DNA from: Cinclus cinclus
Lineage: Eukaryota > Chordata > Aves > Passeriformes > Cinclidae
NCBI RefSeq assembly: GCF_963662255.1
Contig: NC_085046.1
Span: forward strand, 50,545,797 to 50,609,796
Reading direction: 5' to 3'
DNA: 64,000 nucleotides
Made by a program: the position numbers and the translations under genes. Below, piece after piece: positions 13,001-26,029 of this stretch. Within the stretch, counting starts at the first letter, position 1; the number at the start of each line of letters is the position of its first letter. The notes below the pieces were generated by a model that saw only the letters and a list, made by a program, of their open reading frames with translations, did no database searches and had not been told where the DNA came from.

Positions 13001-16000
13001 CTAAAAATGCTACATCTTGTTCTAATAAACAACTTCAATATTAACCTTGCATTGTAGAAGCGCAGTGTAACATACAGTAGCAATGTTAAAATTTTAATGT
13101 GAATATTCATTTACCGAAAATTCTGATGAAACTGTTTATTAATCTCATGGTGATAAGAGCATTAAATTGTTGCTAGATATTGCTACTCACATGATTTGTT
13201 CTTCTGTCCAGAAAAATATTTCTCATTAGACATTATGCTCTGATTCTTTAATTTAGCATATTAACCCTAATATTCTGTGCTTTGTTCTTTTAGTGTACAC
13301 TAAGATGTTCCAAACATAGATATGGCATTACCTAGAAAAGACAATATACCAATTCAGAGTATTCATTTGCACATTCCTACCTTTCTTATAGGGTTTCTGG
13401 ATGTCCAAATGGCTTTAGTGTGCACACTAAGTGCCACTTAAAAATGCTGCTAATATAACCATTACAAACAGCAGCAGTTATACTTACTAGTGTTATTTAA
13501 GACCTGCAAATGTTTGGTCAGGAATTTGCATTGATATTTGACCACAGGTGCATCAGAGGCATCCATTAAATTCTGTTATGTAGTGCTACTGCAAAGTATT
13601 TGCCATTTATTGGTATTTTAACTTCCTTGAAAAATCCCACTTAATCCTCACTTGCTCTCAGCTCTTGGCTCTAACTCTCATCAATGGCTAATACTCATTT
13701 AAAATTTTTTTTTGTGGCAACTCTGATTTACATAAGGAATATCCTTGTCAAAAGACCCTTCTGTAAATGTGGGGAGTTGACACTCCAGAGCATCGCACTC
13801 AGAGCTAAAGTTCAATTACCTTCTACCATACCTTTTTCTTTTGCGAAAGAATGACAAGTGATATTCTAAGGTCAAATGCATTTTCTTCTGCTTTCCTGTA
13901 ATCTCCAGATATGCTGAATGCTTCTTTCAAATTGTAGCTCCCAGTTTTTGATGATCATTATATTTTAAAGATTTAATTCAATTGCTTGTTCTAGCAGTCC
14001 GGATTTTTGATGCCTTAAGAAAAGCCTGTTATGCCTACTGTTGTGAACCAACCTTAGTTGTTATCTCAAAAGTATTCACCTTCATTCTAATGAGCTGACA
14101 TTATGTATTCTGCAATGTTCTTTATACATAAAGGTGCACTACTGACAGATGGCTGGGCAAATTATGAATATTTAAAAGCAAAATCTTTTAAAGAACATCT
14201 AAGTTCTTCTTAAATTGCTGCCATGTCTAAGCCTTTGGCGAAGCAGAAAGTTATTTTACTGGCACCAAAAAATAAAACTGAAGGTTTTGACAAAAAAAAT
14301 TCATCTAGACTGACATATTAATTTAGAGAAAACTGTCAATGCCAGTGCTCAACTAGACAAGAGTCATAAAAGGTTTTGGAATGTTATGAAAACCCCAGCC
14401 ATAAATAACTACTAATGAAACCTCAGTCTTACTGCTAGGACTAGTTTCTTGTATAATCATAGAACAGCAGTAAATTCTGCCTTAAATGATGAGGTGAAAC
14501 AATAACCAGAAAATCCTTTTTTTTGACTGGGTAACACAGCTTGTATCATGATTGTTCTTTAATCAACAGGGAATATTACTATAGTAGAAATTAACTATCT
14601 TAAGTTAACTATCTTCGCTGTGCACAAGTACTAAGGAATAGCAACATCTGATTTGTATTACAATCACTTTGTATTATACCACATGGTTTAAAAAATACTA
14701 ATTTTATATTGTGGGTGTCATTACAGTAGAGAATAGCACAAGAAGAAACAGAATGGAAAGATGCCAGGAGGTGGAGATACAGTGTACCTTCCCCAGTCAG
14801 GGACTAACTAATTAATGTAAGCAGAGTGTCAATAAATATGCAGCAACTACACAAAACAGCTGATTTCCTTTAATGTTTCATTTTTCTAAATGTTTATTGC
14901 AAATTAATAGCAATCTGGCAAGCTGACTGGCTCATAATCATGTCATATTTACAGCAATGTCACTTGATATGAGGCAAGGATCACATTTGTAGCAAAGTCA
15001 TTTTGTATGGAGCATAAATTGCAATAATCAGTACAGATTTGCAAGATGAAAAGGCTACCAGATCTGCAGAATAATGCTGACCATTAAAAAAAACCCAAAA
15101 ACACAAAGCCAAAGTACCTTATGCAAACAATACAATAATAAAAAGCTTTGGTGCTACTCCTATTTCTCACAGATAATACTGAGGAAGAAGACATTTACCC
15201 AAAGACATTCACCCAAGTCCAAGTGACACCTTAAGAAAAAAGTGTCTTGAATCAAGGATCTCTAGTTCAGTCAATGCAATTATTCTTCCTTCAGCAATAG
15301 TTCGCTACCAGTTTTTGAAGTAATCTGACTTTAGGTTTATATTTCTAAATTATTTTTAGCTCCCCACCAATTACTTTTCTTAACTGTTATTTGGTAAAAT
15401 GAAATCTGGCATTTTTGTTTAATACACTAAAATACCATATTTTCTCTGTCTGACCTTCTCTTTCATAAAGAATTAACTGCTCTGGAAACTAATTTATTTG
15501 ACTGCAGCATTAATACTTAGAAATTTGTACTGCTTGCCAAAGGTCAGCTCTGATCATCTCTCTTCACTCTAATGCTGCCCTCTTTCTGTGTAAATGTTAT
15601 GCTTTATTCCCTGAATAACTCTTTCAGGCCATGTTTACTGCTGGTGTTTGTTTCAAGCAAACATCAGTCTGAGAACCATGAGTAGAACTCTTCAAGAGCT
15701 TTGATTCCATCTTAGAGGAGTTGAAATTTAACTTAAAGCTCAGTAGATACGGTAGAAGTAAGTCAGATCATATTCTACCTACCAGAGAAAACTTTGCACA
15801 TCTCCCAGATACCATGATATCCCTTTTCAGATTCTTTGCACAGGGAATAAAGGATTTCTTAAAAAATAAACTCTTCATTTGAATTCAAAAGTACACACAG
15901 ATTCTATGTGCAGAAATAACATACTCAAAGGGACTGACTGGTACATTCTCATCTCCTGATATTTCTATAGGACAGCAGAATCTTTAAATGCAAGTACAAT

Positions 16001-18499
16001 ACTATAAAGGAAATTAGCATCTGCAACCAAAATTGCAAGAATTTTGAATATTCAGAATTATTTTAACTTACATGCTTCATCACAGAGCACAGCAGCAAAA
16101 ATACATTTCTATGTATTAGACCAGGTGGACCATGTTTATGAGATCAGCCCAAGTGATATCCAGTCGCTATTCCAGCTGCAGGCAAGATTCTGCCTCAGAT
16201 AAGCTCATAACAGTGTTCAGGGATGGATGGACGTTTGCAGTAAAAGAAATATTTAGATACTGTGTGTTCAGTTGTGTCCAATGTTCACTTTCACACCTGT
16301 GTTATACTTGTCCTGATATTTTTCATTGCTTATTCAAAATAAACAAAAGCAAAACAAAGGAATGTTGAGACAGATATTTCCTCCCACTGTCTTAACCATA
16401 TTTTGTTCTTCATAAGAAAGGACTATTTTTGCATGTAAATGTAGGAATTTTGTAGCCAAAAATACTCCACACATCTGAGAAATAAAAAAAAATCAAAAAT
16501 AAGTTTTCTTTCTCTGACAAATGTAGACAAGACGATTTATTACTGCCAGTTTATGAGTTACTTGTCTTCCTATTTCTGCAGTTTTAGTTTCTTTTCCTTC
16601 CCTAGTTAATTAAATATTCAGAGACAGAAAAAGCATAGAGACTAGTAGTCTGGAAATTCAGCAGGACTGAGGGCAATGTAAAGACTACATCATTTACATA
16701 TGAACACAGAACAATTTAGAATGGGAAGTCATCAATCCCAAAGGATCTTGTTATGCCACATCTTTGCCCTGGTTATGCTGTTTGTGTGAATATTTGCATG
16801 TGGACTTACATAAAGTTTAGGAATGCTGGTATTGAACATATTCTTTCTGTATATATACTCATAACGTAGGCATAAAGGTATTGCACTAATAATTACTCTT
16901 GTATATATCTGTAGAGTACTCTATATTAAGTAGATTAATTTAGACATGAATTGATACATACCTTATTTGTGACTTCATGAAAATATTATCAGTACAATAT
17001 CGCCATATTAAGCATTAGCATGTATGTCGCTGTAACCTATAAAAGCCCTTAGCTGTGTATAAGCAATCTCAGAGGAACCAAATATTTCACATTCATGTCT
17101 GTGTGTCATCTTAACGAACCCAAATATATTCTGAATGGGAAACATTTACCCAAGCACAGCAAATGTATTGTTTTCTTGAATGTAGACTTTGCTCAATATA
17201 CCTTCCGGAAACTCTGTACCCAACTCATTTATGCCTTAAAACTTGAGAAGTGAAATGAAGCAGCATGAATTATTTTCAGAATGAAGAAGGCTACAAAACA
17301 CAGAAAACTTGAAGCTTAATTAGATGAGCTTCAAATTCCCTGTTTGAGACTATCTAAAAAAAATAAATAGCCACTTCCTGGAAAGGAGAGATACTAAAGT
17401 TGAATTATTCTGCTTGAATAGTTTTATAGCCTTCATCACCTTCATTTTGATCCACAGAATATTAATTCTAATAAGATTTTAGTTTAGGAAAACAAATTCA
17501 GGCTTTACTTTTTTATAGGCCTGACCTTGTTTATAGTCCATGGTTTTTTTTCAGTTTAACCTTGTTGTTCTGAATAGCTGTAAAACAAATGCTGTTCTTT
17601 TAACAGGAAAAGTGATTTACTAATGTTAACACTATTTTCCTGTCAATGAAAAAACATTATTAACATTAATCTTGTCTCCTCAGGAAAATCTTATTAAACA
17701 AGATTCTAACTTATACTGAGATAAATTGCTCCCTTTACTGTCTGAATCCTGAAATATTAATGAAGGGTATAATAGATAAGTCATTTTTTGTCATAGTGAG
17801 TGATCCATATCATTCTGGTGTTCCAGCTGATCTTCTTACCAAAACAGTCAGCATCACTCAATACTGAATTTTTCAATCTATAATTCAGTGGAAAATGTCA
17901 ATTTGGTTAGCCAAAAAGCAAAAATACAACAGAAGTGCAGATTAATCACAAATTGTCAGAAACAGCCAAAACCACCACCAAAGTAATTAATAGAATACCA
18001 TTATCAGTAGATCTTGTGACCCGGTTTATAATTTACATCAATGTAGCTTACTATAAGGTAAAATAATACATACTGATATAATTGCAATTGCAGACATAAC
18101 CTTTGTGTATTATAAAGGTGGAAAGCCCAAGAGTTTCCTCAAATGATCCAATTGTTTGAAGATATATGAGTGATTTCCCTCAATATGCCAACATGGCACA
18201 AGCAAGAAGACAAAGGTCATGAACATACTGGCTTGTGTTGATACTTGTGTGCACTTTCTGCCTGTATCATCAGCTGCTGCTCATGAGTGGCCAGCCACAG
18301 CTACACTGATGGAAAGTAGAGGTGCTGCAGGGGTGCCATCAGAGGATAAGGAAACTGAGGTAAAGTCTGTGGTCAGATTTCCAAAGCAAACAATATTCTG
18401 TGAGGTATTTCTTGTACAAATCTCAAACTGTGCTAAATAGTAATAAAAATAACACAGCTTGCTAAAAATCACAGCAGAGAAACTTTAGCAGTTTGAAGT
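13001..18499. other. Unique AT-rich DNA with possible conserved noncoding stretches
   Basis: No coding region or transposon is seen. Stretches near 13070-13200, 14100-14200 and 14880-15060 mix TAAT, ATTTGCA/TGCAAAT-like and GATAA-type words without simple-repeat character, a texture often seen in vertebrate conserved noncoding elements. That is an impression from one sequence, not a demonstration. A 14-bp-period duplication (TTAACTATCTT twice) lies at 14591-14615. Confidence 0.35.
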
Positions 18500-19330
18500 C
18501 TGTTCATGACCTACAAAGCCCTTTAGGCTCAGATGGATCCTTGCTTGGAAGATTTATGTGGAGTTTAAGCCATACCTGCTTCCCAAGGTACCTTCTCTGT
18601 CTCTGTTGTACCAGGCTCCCTGCCTAATCTGAGGACTAGGTCACCCTTTCTGGATAGCTCAGGCTATACTGAAGAGGGAGGATGGCTCCCCCATGACATC
18701 CCTCTCTTCACCTCAGAGCGACAAAATGAAATACACCCTTCTACTTAAATAACCAAATGTGAGCCTACACATGCAGCTCACCCCAGATCCTTCTTTAACA
18801 TGGTGTCCTTGCCATGCCACCCCAATCCTAAGTAACTAAGTTACTGCCCTCCCTGGTAAAGGGGATGCAAGGCAGAAGGTAAGAACAAGTCTTCAGGAAC
18901 TCCATTCTCCCTGATATAGACACCTTTTCCTGTACACCTTTCCTTACAGGAGCAATGGGAGGAAGCAGAAGCTGTAGAGAGAGCTGTAGTCCTCTTACTA
19001 GGACACATAAACAAAGAGCTTGTTTCTGAACCTTATTTGCCCTCAGGGTTCACACAGAGAAAATGCTTCAGGCAGTGTCTAGACCTACTTGCAGGGATAC
19101 ACTGGAGACCTGATATCCTATTTCTCCAGTCAGGCTGCCAAAAAATACCCATGTCTTCAGCTGAGCCTGCACATCTAGGTATTTTTCCATGCATAAGTAG
19201 CCTGTTCAGAATGGATCAAGATGGCTCAGCATCTACTCAGGCTTCAGATCTGAGAAAAGCTTCTGTGCCCAGTAACAAACATGCATTCTGGGATCCTCAT
19301 ACTACTGCCTCTGCAGAGTCAAGCTGAGGT
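18500..19330. other. GC-richer unique patch with an open frame of unknown meaning
   Basis: This patch is less AT-rich than its surroundings. From 18920 to 19326 one plus-strand frame stays open for about 134 codons, and a pyrimidine-rich stretch ending in TTACAG at 18949 precedes an open segment beginning EQWEEAEAVE. This superficially resembles a 3' splice site and exon. The protein matches no family I recognise, has no domain-like pattern, and ends at TGA without a following poly(A) signal that I noticed. It could be an exon of a noncoding transcript, an ancient unrecognised repeat, or chance. Confidence 0.25.
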
Positions 19331-20489
19331 TGGGCACAAAAATATCATTAATGTTTTCCTAAAGGCCAACCCCATTAATACGCTGCAGGCAATTACCTAA
19401 TTTACTTGCAACTTAAACCAGACCTGCTACTACTGGTCTTACCACAGCACTCTTTTCTTAGCTAGTAGAGAAAAATACTTCTTTGAGTGCTGGAGCTTGC
19501 AATTCAATACCTATTCCTATGACATGTAGAATTGTTGCCGATTTTCCCACAGAATCAGCATTTCATTTGCAGTGAGCTTTCAGTGAAGGAGAAAAAAGGA
19601 TATCTGACTGCAAACACAGCCCTGACCATCCATCAACATTCATAAGACTTCTGTTTCACAGAAAATAGCTACAAACAGATAAACATACACCCAGACGTAT
19701 TCAGTATCAGGTATTTATTTGCATTACACCATGCAGGCCACTGAACAATGCAAATATTATTAGTCCTCACTCAAGTGCTTGAGTAGGTACATATTCATCT
19801 CTATAATGAGACTGAAGATAATGGGAATACTTTTGCATGGGACACTTCATACAGCAAATTGAAATTCACTGCTTTAAGTAATGTTTCTAATTTTTTAAAC
19901 CACTATATTTCATTCTCTAATGTAAAGAAACTATATGATGCTATACGCTATTGGTTTATGTTCCTAAGTTGCACTTCATTAGCAGTTTCCTTCCTTTAAT
20001 TAAAAATTTATTTCAGTCTTTAGTTTAGTTCATTTTATGAATTTTCCTTCAGGTGAAGATGTAAATTAGATTTTGCCTCCTCAAATTGTATAGGAAGACA
20101 GATTTCTAATTTAAAAACCCTCTAATTAAAAACTATTAAATTCTAATATTTGAGCACTTAATTATAAAACACATTTACTGATTCCCCTAAGAACAACACT
20201 GAAACAAATTCATAATTAGAACTTAATTGGAAATGTAATATGATTAATAGAAAGACTAGAGATTAAATATGAAGTGGAGATGTGGCTGCTGCCAGTTACA
20301 TGATCATGAAAGAAAGTTTAGTGTTTTAAGCAAGAAAGAACTTAATCCTCTTAAGTCAAAAAATCATGTAATGGTGAGCAGAGTCAGAGCTAGCTTTTGA
20401 CCTGATAGTTTAGCCAAATATTTCTGCTGAATCTAATGTTTTGCAAAAAAGGATGAGATGATTTTTTTAGATATTTTTGCTTCCCTAAT
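19331..20489. other. Unique AT-rich DNA, no gene seen
   Basis: Nothing recognisable lies between the GC-richer patch and the CR1 endonuclease fragment. Confidence 0.5.
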
Positions 20490-21300
20490 ATTTTTTCTAC
20501 ATGCCCTATCAGCCCCCTTAAATACTTCCTGAGAGATCTGACCCTCCTTCCAAAGATGATACATCTTCTTTTTATTCATAAATTCCTTCAAAACCTCGCT
20601 GTCCAACCAGGCTGAATATTTGCTTCATTGACTCATCTGTTCCTGTGCCCTCAAGATCACCGTTTTGATGCACACCCACCTTTCCTGAACTCTTTTTGAT
20701 TTTAAAGGCTGCTTTGCAAGGAACTCTCTGAATAAGTCTCCTATGTAAGCCCAACTCTACCCTCTGGAAGTCCAATGTAAAAGTCTTATTGATGTTCCTT
20801 CTAATTTCACCAAAAATCAAGAACTCTATAATTTCATGACCACTGTGCCCCAAGTGGCCTCCAACCTCCACATCTCCCACCAGCCCATCTTTATTTGCAA
20901 ACAACAGATCTAACACAGTCCCTTCCCTGGTGGGCTCACTCACCAGCTGTGACAAAAGGTTACCCTACACGCAGTCTAAAAACTTCCTAGACTGCTTTTT
21001 TTTCTGCTGTATTAAGTTCCCAGCAGATGTCTGGTAGGTTGAAGTCACCTGCAAGAACAAGGGCTGGTGATCCTGAAACATTCTCCAGCTGCTTATGGAA
21101 TAAGTCGTCTACCCCTTCTTCCTGGCTCGGTGGATGACAACAGACTCCCAGTAGGATGTCAGCCTTGTCAGCCTTTCCCTTAATTCCTGCCCATAGGCAT
21201 TCAACTTAATTGTCATTAGTTTTGATACTTGTGGTATCAAAAACTCCCATAATATAAAGCCTCTGTATTTTAAAACATTCAGCCAGAACTCTTCCACTGT
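20490..21300 (-). mobile_element. CR1 LINE fragment (ORF2 endonuclease region), inactive
   Basis: Read on the minus strand, this region encodes the apurinic-like endonuclease part of CR1 ORF2 and the start of the linker to the reverse transcriptase. Visible landmarks are ALVLAGDFNLPDICWELN (GDFN catalytic motif at 21038-21049) and, in another frame from 20955 downward, EPTREGTVLDLLFANKDG followed by HLGHSGHEIIEF. The two segments lie in different frames, so at least one frameshift separates them. The final endonuclease motif, normally SDH in this family, reads SGH because of an Asp-to-Gly change at 20839-20841. The fragment lacks the RT domain and 3' tail. The right boundary is uncertain and may extend toward 21340. 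The longest frame here (20572-20955) is a CR1 remnant, not a host gene. Confidence 0.85.
20572..20955 (-). pseudogene. CR1 ORF2 endonuclease/linker remnant
   Basis: A 127-codon open stretch within the CR1 fragment. It begins just inside the endonuclease C-terminal part (EPTREG... followed by VGGHLGHSGHE) and runs into the endonuclease-RT linker. The upstream endonuclease sequence with GDFN is in a different frame, and the downstream RT is missing. The SDH active-site motif has become SGH, so no activity is expected even if it were translated. Confidence 0.8.
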
Positions 21301-24300
21301 ATGCTTCTAACTCCAACATTTCAAACAGCCTGTGGGATGTCACAAGATGATCTTCCCATTGAAGAGTACATCTTATCACAAAACTGCTTCTGGGAAATGG
21401 ACAGCCTATTTCCAGACGTGAGTGGAATAGCCAGTATTGCTATAGGCTTCACCAACAGTGCTCCCATGGACAATGTCTGACATCAGGATTGTTACTTGAA
21501 GCATTTAATGAGACATTAATTGTACTGTTCCAGAGCTGTTATATAATTTTGATAATCCCTTCATGAAAAATAAATTTACTGGGGTTATTTCCATGTTGAA
21601 AAACTAAGTTCCACTCATAGGGTCCTTGTGTAATTTTATGTGAGGGCACTTTTTCGTACAATTTAAAAAAAAATTGTCACAGTTATTTTAGACAGTAAAA
21701 TGAGCAAAAGTTTTGCAATTCTTTGCTAGAAATAGATTGTTTTTTCTTCATAAACTCATGCACCAGCAGGCTCAGATGAGGTTTGGAAGAAATTGCTGAT
21801 GTGTACTAGTTGTCTCATATATATCTTTCACACTACTAGTTCCATTATGAGGAATAACAAAATGAAGCAAAACAACTCAAGTAATAAGCAATCCACTGAT
21901 TTGATGTTAGTTCTCAGAGGATGTTATTTAAGTGTTACATCAATGAAACTCAGAATTGCAAAGTTCTTGCTCTTGAAAATCATTACCAGAGACAGATGGT
22001 CTTGGGAGTGGCATGTAGTGATAGTGTTTACTCAGACAAATCTTGTGCTACAAGTATAACTTAACTGTGCAAAAGAATGATGCTATTTCATACCAATTCT
22101 AATCCACTGTATTAATTATACTAAGTACAACTGTAAGTATTACAAAGTAGTGATCCATCTTCTTATAAGTGCTCAATTAATTTGTGCAGACAAAAAAAAG
22201 TTCTGTTCCATTCATCTTCTTTTAAAAGAAGGTTACACTACACCAACTCCACTTAAATATGCACTGTGCCTGGAGAGACATCTGTTACTACAAAAAAAGT
22301 GCCGCTTTAGATCTAAATGCAAAATCCATAATACAAAAAAAGTGCTGTTAAAACACTGGAAAGCCCAGATTAAATTATATTGTCTCTTTTTAAACTTCTG
22401 TCCCACACTGTGTTATTTAGAATGGCTGCCAGACAAACCAACACTCTATTCATGGTGTCATCCCAGTGGAAAGACCAGACAACCCCAGGGAAATGCTGAA
22501 TTACAGCACAATAATCAGAAACAGTCCAGATACACTGGTAAAACACCTGGCCTGTAGACAAAAACTGCCTGAAGAAGAACAGTTTTTATGAATCTAGAGG
22601 CATCTTGGTATGGCTGTGCTATAGACATGCTATTTCCAGCCCTCTTAACTGTTTCACCACCAGCTTGGAATTAATAACCATGGGATACGGGCCAATTTTA
22701 GTTTGAGAGGTAGAATTAAGAACAAAAAGGAAATTGTGAAAAGTAGACAGAGATGATAACAGAAAGGTCCCTGCAGATGAAGGGTTTTATCTTTCTTCTA
22801 CTTTAAGGTATTATAAACTACTTTGTATTATAAACTATTTTGTTCATCAGATTTTTCCATATGGGCAATTACAACAGAAACATAAAATACGTGAATTCCA
22901 TCAGAGTTTAAAACAGACATTTTCTCAGGAAAGCATGGTATTTCATAAACATACACAATAAAATGGACAAGTAATTAATGAGAAAAAACTATTTCTTTTG
23001 CTAATATGTTGAGTCTAATAATAGCAACACTGTGCTGATAAATAGAATATTTTTTTTAATGCTGATGTTGTATTTGAATCCACGGACTTTCTGTGTAGCC
23101 ATACTGTTCATATAGTAGCATTTTTTTGAATAAAAAGAAAAATGAAGAGACAAGAAAGCCTCAAATGTAATCAAAAGTTTGGGGGAAAATTATTCTCCAT
23201 AAAAAATAATTGTCCATACAGTACACTTATAAAAGATATAAATAGCTTACTGAAAATAATGTGTTTAATCTTAAAGACCCTGCAGTGGTTTTAATCAAAA
23301 TACATTAATCATTCTTTTTGCCAATGAATTCCTCATATTCAGTAGAATAATGGCTTTATGAAGAAATAATTTGTCTCTCTGAAAATTATCTTTAAGGTAA
23401 AAAATATATATATATATTCAAAGATACCTTTAGAGGAAGGAATTCTTCCTATTTGCTACCTGAATTTCTGCAGTCATAATTTTCTGCGGATAGTTTTATT
23501 TTTCTAGATAACTTACTGAGATTACTAATTAAATGGGACCTTCAGGAAAGAGATTTCTAAATTGGAGGTGCATCTAATCACCTCTGTGTGCTGGCTATGC
23601 TTAAAAAGCTTAACCTTTTCAGTCTGTTCCAAGAATGAACTCATTGAAAACATCAGACTACTGTGCTTCTGCTATTGAAGCTTAAGACAGAATCACACAG
23701 GCAATTTCTTCCTCATTTTAATCTTTGTTCTTTATTGACACTGAGTAATTCAACATAATAAAATGTTACAATGGATCAACCACCCATGTGGCAGCTTTGC
23801 CCTAGTGATGGCTACAAGACAATGCAAACCTAAAATAAAAAAAAGATTTATCATCTGCAACTCTTGAGCTACTGATCTATGCATTCAAAAATGTAAGAAA
23901 ACACTTGACAGTTATCCAAAATTGCAGAATAGGGATTACAATTAAAAAATAATTTATATTTTAAAAAGAAAGGAAAAACATACTGAGTACCTGTACAATA
24001 TACTTTATACAGATACACATTGCAGCAGGTCTGCATTCTGTCCAACAGCCAGCAGCAATACACTTCATCCATAATTCCACTGAAACCCACAGAGGTTTCC
24101 AGGCTTTTCTGATTGTAAAAACTAGTTTTTAAAAATTCACAGATTCAAAAGTTACATGCATTTTAACAGCAATCCTAGGGGGAAAAAAAGAATGAAACCA
24201 AAACAGAAAAAATAAAGACCCTTACTTACTTGTGCTCTTACTTACTGCACATCCAGTTAGTGCCAATATAGACAAACACAAAAGACTACAGGTTATAACT

Positions 24301-25068
24301 ATCTTTCTCCCCTCCCTGGGTCTTGTGCTTAGCACACCAGTCTCCCAATTCTTCAGGAAGGTAAGTTCTTCCACAGTAACTATCCAGAATTTCCAGCTGC
24401 CCTCCAGTACATATTTTCTTTAGTGTACCACTTCTAAGATCCCATTAGTTCTGTTATCTCAGATTTGAGTGATAGGGGTGATCTTCAAAATACCAAAGCA
24501 GTTTCCTGTCATAAGCTGATTCTAAGTCAATGAATTCAGTACAGAACCATATCTTCAAATACAAAATAGATCATATATTTGCAAATAAAAGGAAAACTAA
24601 TGGTACGCTGTTACTCAGAGAAGCATGTTTTGTTCTTACTAAACTGGATGGGAAGAAAGTTAAAAAAGGAAGACTCTCATGTTACTCTACATCAAAAGCA
24701 CTCAGATTCTTGCCTTGTTGTACACCTAGCATCAACCTCTAATATATTGGGTTCCTAAATGAAGTATCATTTTACAGTGTTGAAGTTACATCACTGAGAA
24801 CACCCAGTAACATCATATCCTTAGCTAGGAATAAATTAAGGTCATAGCTTGGATGCTCACAGGGTATCTGCAATGTCTTAGATGTTTTTAATCCATCAGA
24901 AAAAACCCAGAAATTTTCTCTTACTCTCATCAAGAAAAAGTCAAATTTGGTGTTATATCTACTTCAGACTTCTTGTGTACATCTCCTCTTTTCTGGCAGT
25001 GTAATTTGATAAAACCCAAGAGAAATGAAAACTGAATTTCTACTGCAAAGTGTGAAGGAAAGGGCTAA
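21301..25068. other. Unique AT-rich DNA, no gene seen
   Basis: No gene is supported. A 135-codon frame at 22150-22557 shows no domain, and its length is within chance expectation for a window of this size and composition. A 17-bp tandem duplication (TATTATAAACTACTTTG, then one variant copy) lies at 22809-22842. Confidence 0.5.
22809..22842 (+). repeat. 17-bp tandem duplication
   Basis: Two adjacent 17-bp units, TATTATAAACTACTTTG and TATTATAAACTATTTTG, differ at one base. This is a simple local duplication of the replication-slippage type. Confidence 0.8.
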
Positions 25069-25073
25069 CTGTA
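25069..25073. repeat. Target-site duplication, left copy (LTR B)
   Basis: CTGTA lies immediately before the TG of LTR B and matches the pentamer after its terminal CA. Confidence 0.75.
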
Positions 25074-25113
25074 TGTAGTGGGTTTAATGTTGGTTAAATT
25101 GTTACTGTAAACT

Positions 25114-25238
25114 TTTATTAATAGAAATAAAAGAATAATAAGAATTAGAATAAAATTGTTAGAATACTTCTCCTCCCCCCCCAACATACTAATTTTCTTT
25201 TTTATTGACAATGAATAGAAACAATTAGTTAGTTTATT
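25114..25238 (-). terminator. Poly(A) signals of LTR B
   Basis: Three AATAAA hexamers on the minus strand (25233-25238, 25201-25206, 25114-25119) cluster in the last 165 bp of LTR B. This agrees with minus-strand polarity and an R/U5 region near the left edge. Confidence 0.45.
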
Positions 25239-25272
25239 ATTGACAATGTATAGAAACAATTAGTTAGCTTAT
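25203..25272 (+). repeat. 35-bp tandem duplication inside LTR B
   Basis: Two adjacent 35-bp units (25203-25237 and 25238-25272), each starting TATTGACAATG, differ at only two positions. Each unit junction carries a TTTATT, that is, AATAAA on the element's own strand, so the duplication also duplicated a poly(A) signal. Confidence 0.85.
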
Positions 25273-26029
25273 TACTTTTAGAATAGTCATTTTTTGGTTT
25301 ACTTAGGGAGAGGGGTATCTTTTGTTCTGTTATGGAGACTTCTCCACAAGAAAACAGTTCTCTTGTGGCTTTTAATTTCCACAAATAGCAGTCGACTGGA
25401 AATCTGCTATCGTGAAATTCCTTCAATTTTTATAGCCTTCCCACAGCTGCGTTTATGGGCCATGTCAAACTTAGGGGGTACTATTTTAAGGATGAGCAGT
25501 TCAAAATCAAAGGTTCTCTTTATCTATCTCTGATATCATCTTCCACTCTGGGAAAAGAGGTCTTCTTCTCTGGGGCAAAGGGTCTTTATCACTCTTCTCT
25601 CTCTGTGTTCAAGCTCTTCATGGGATCACATCTACTGCAACATCTGCTTGTGCAGCATGGATGCTTTTGCTCATACCTACAATTTGAGCTCTTCAACCAC
25701 CTCACACTTTCCAATGAGTTACAGGGGAAAAAAGAGTCTGATGTACCAATCATATCTTCAGTATAGCCTCACAAGGGAATTTCAGCCCAGGACTATTGCA
25801 TCTCTTCATCCTCTCCCATCTGGGACCTGACTCCTTCCTTATTAACCTTGGCACCTTCATGTTGTTTCACTATGTATCTTCACTCTCTCCTTTTCTTTCA
25901 CTCAAGACAGAGATTTGGTGTTTGGAGGTCTCACTTGTATACTGAAAGAGTTAATACCTCCTCTGAGGCCTGCAGGTGGTCCTGTGATCCCTGCCAGCTG
26001 GTGGCCAAAGATGTTTACAGTGGAGAATT

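Noticed and set aside
22150..22557. 135-codon plus-strand open frame
   Set aside because: No domain, no splice or poly(A) context, and length within chance expectation for this amount of DNA.
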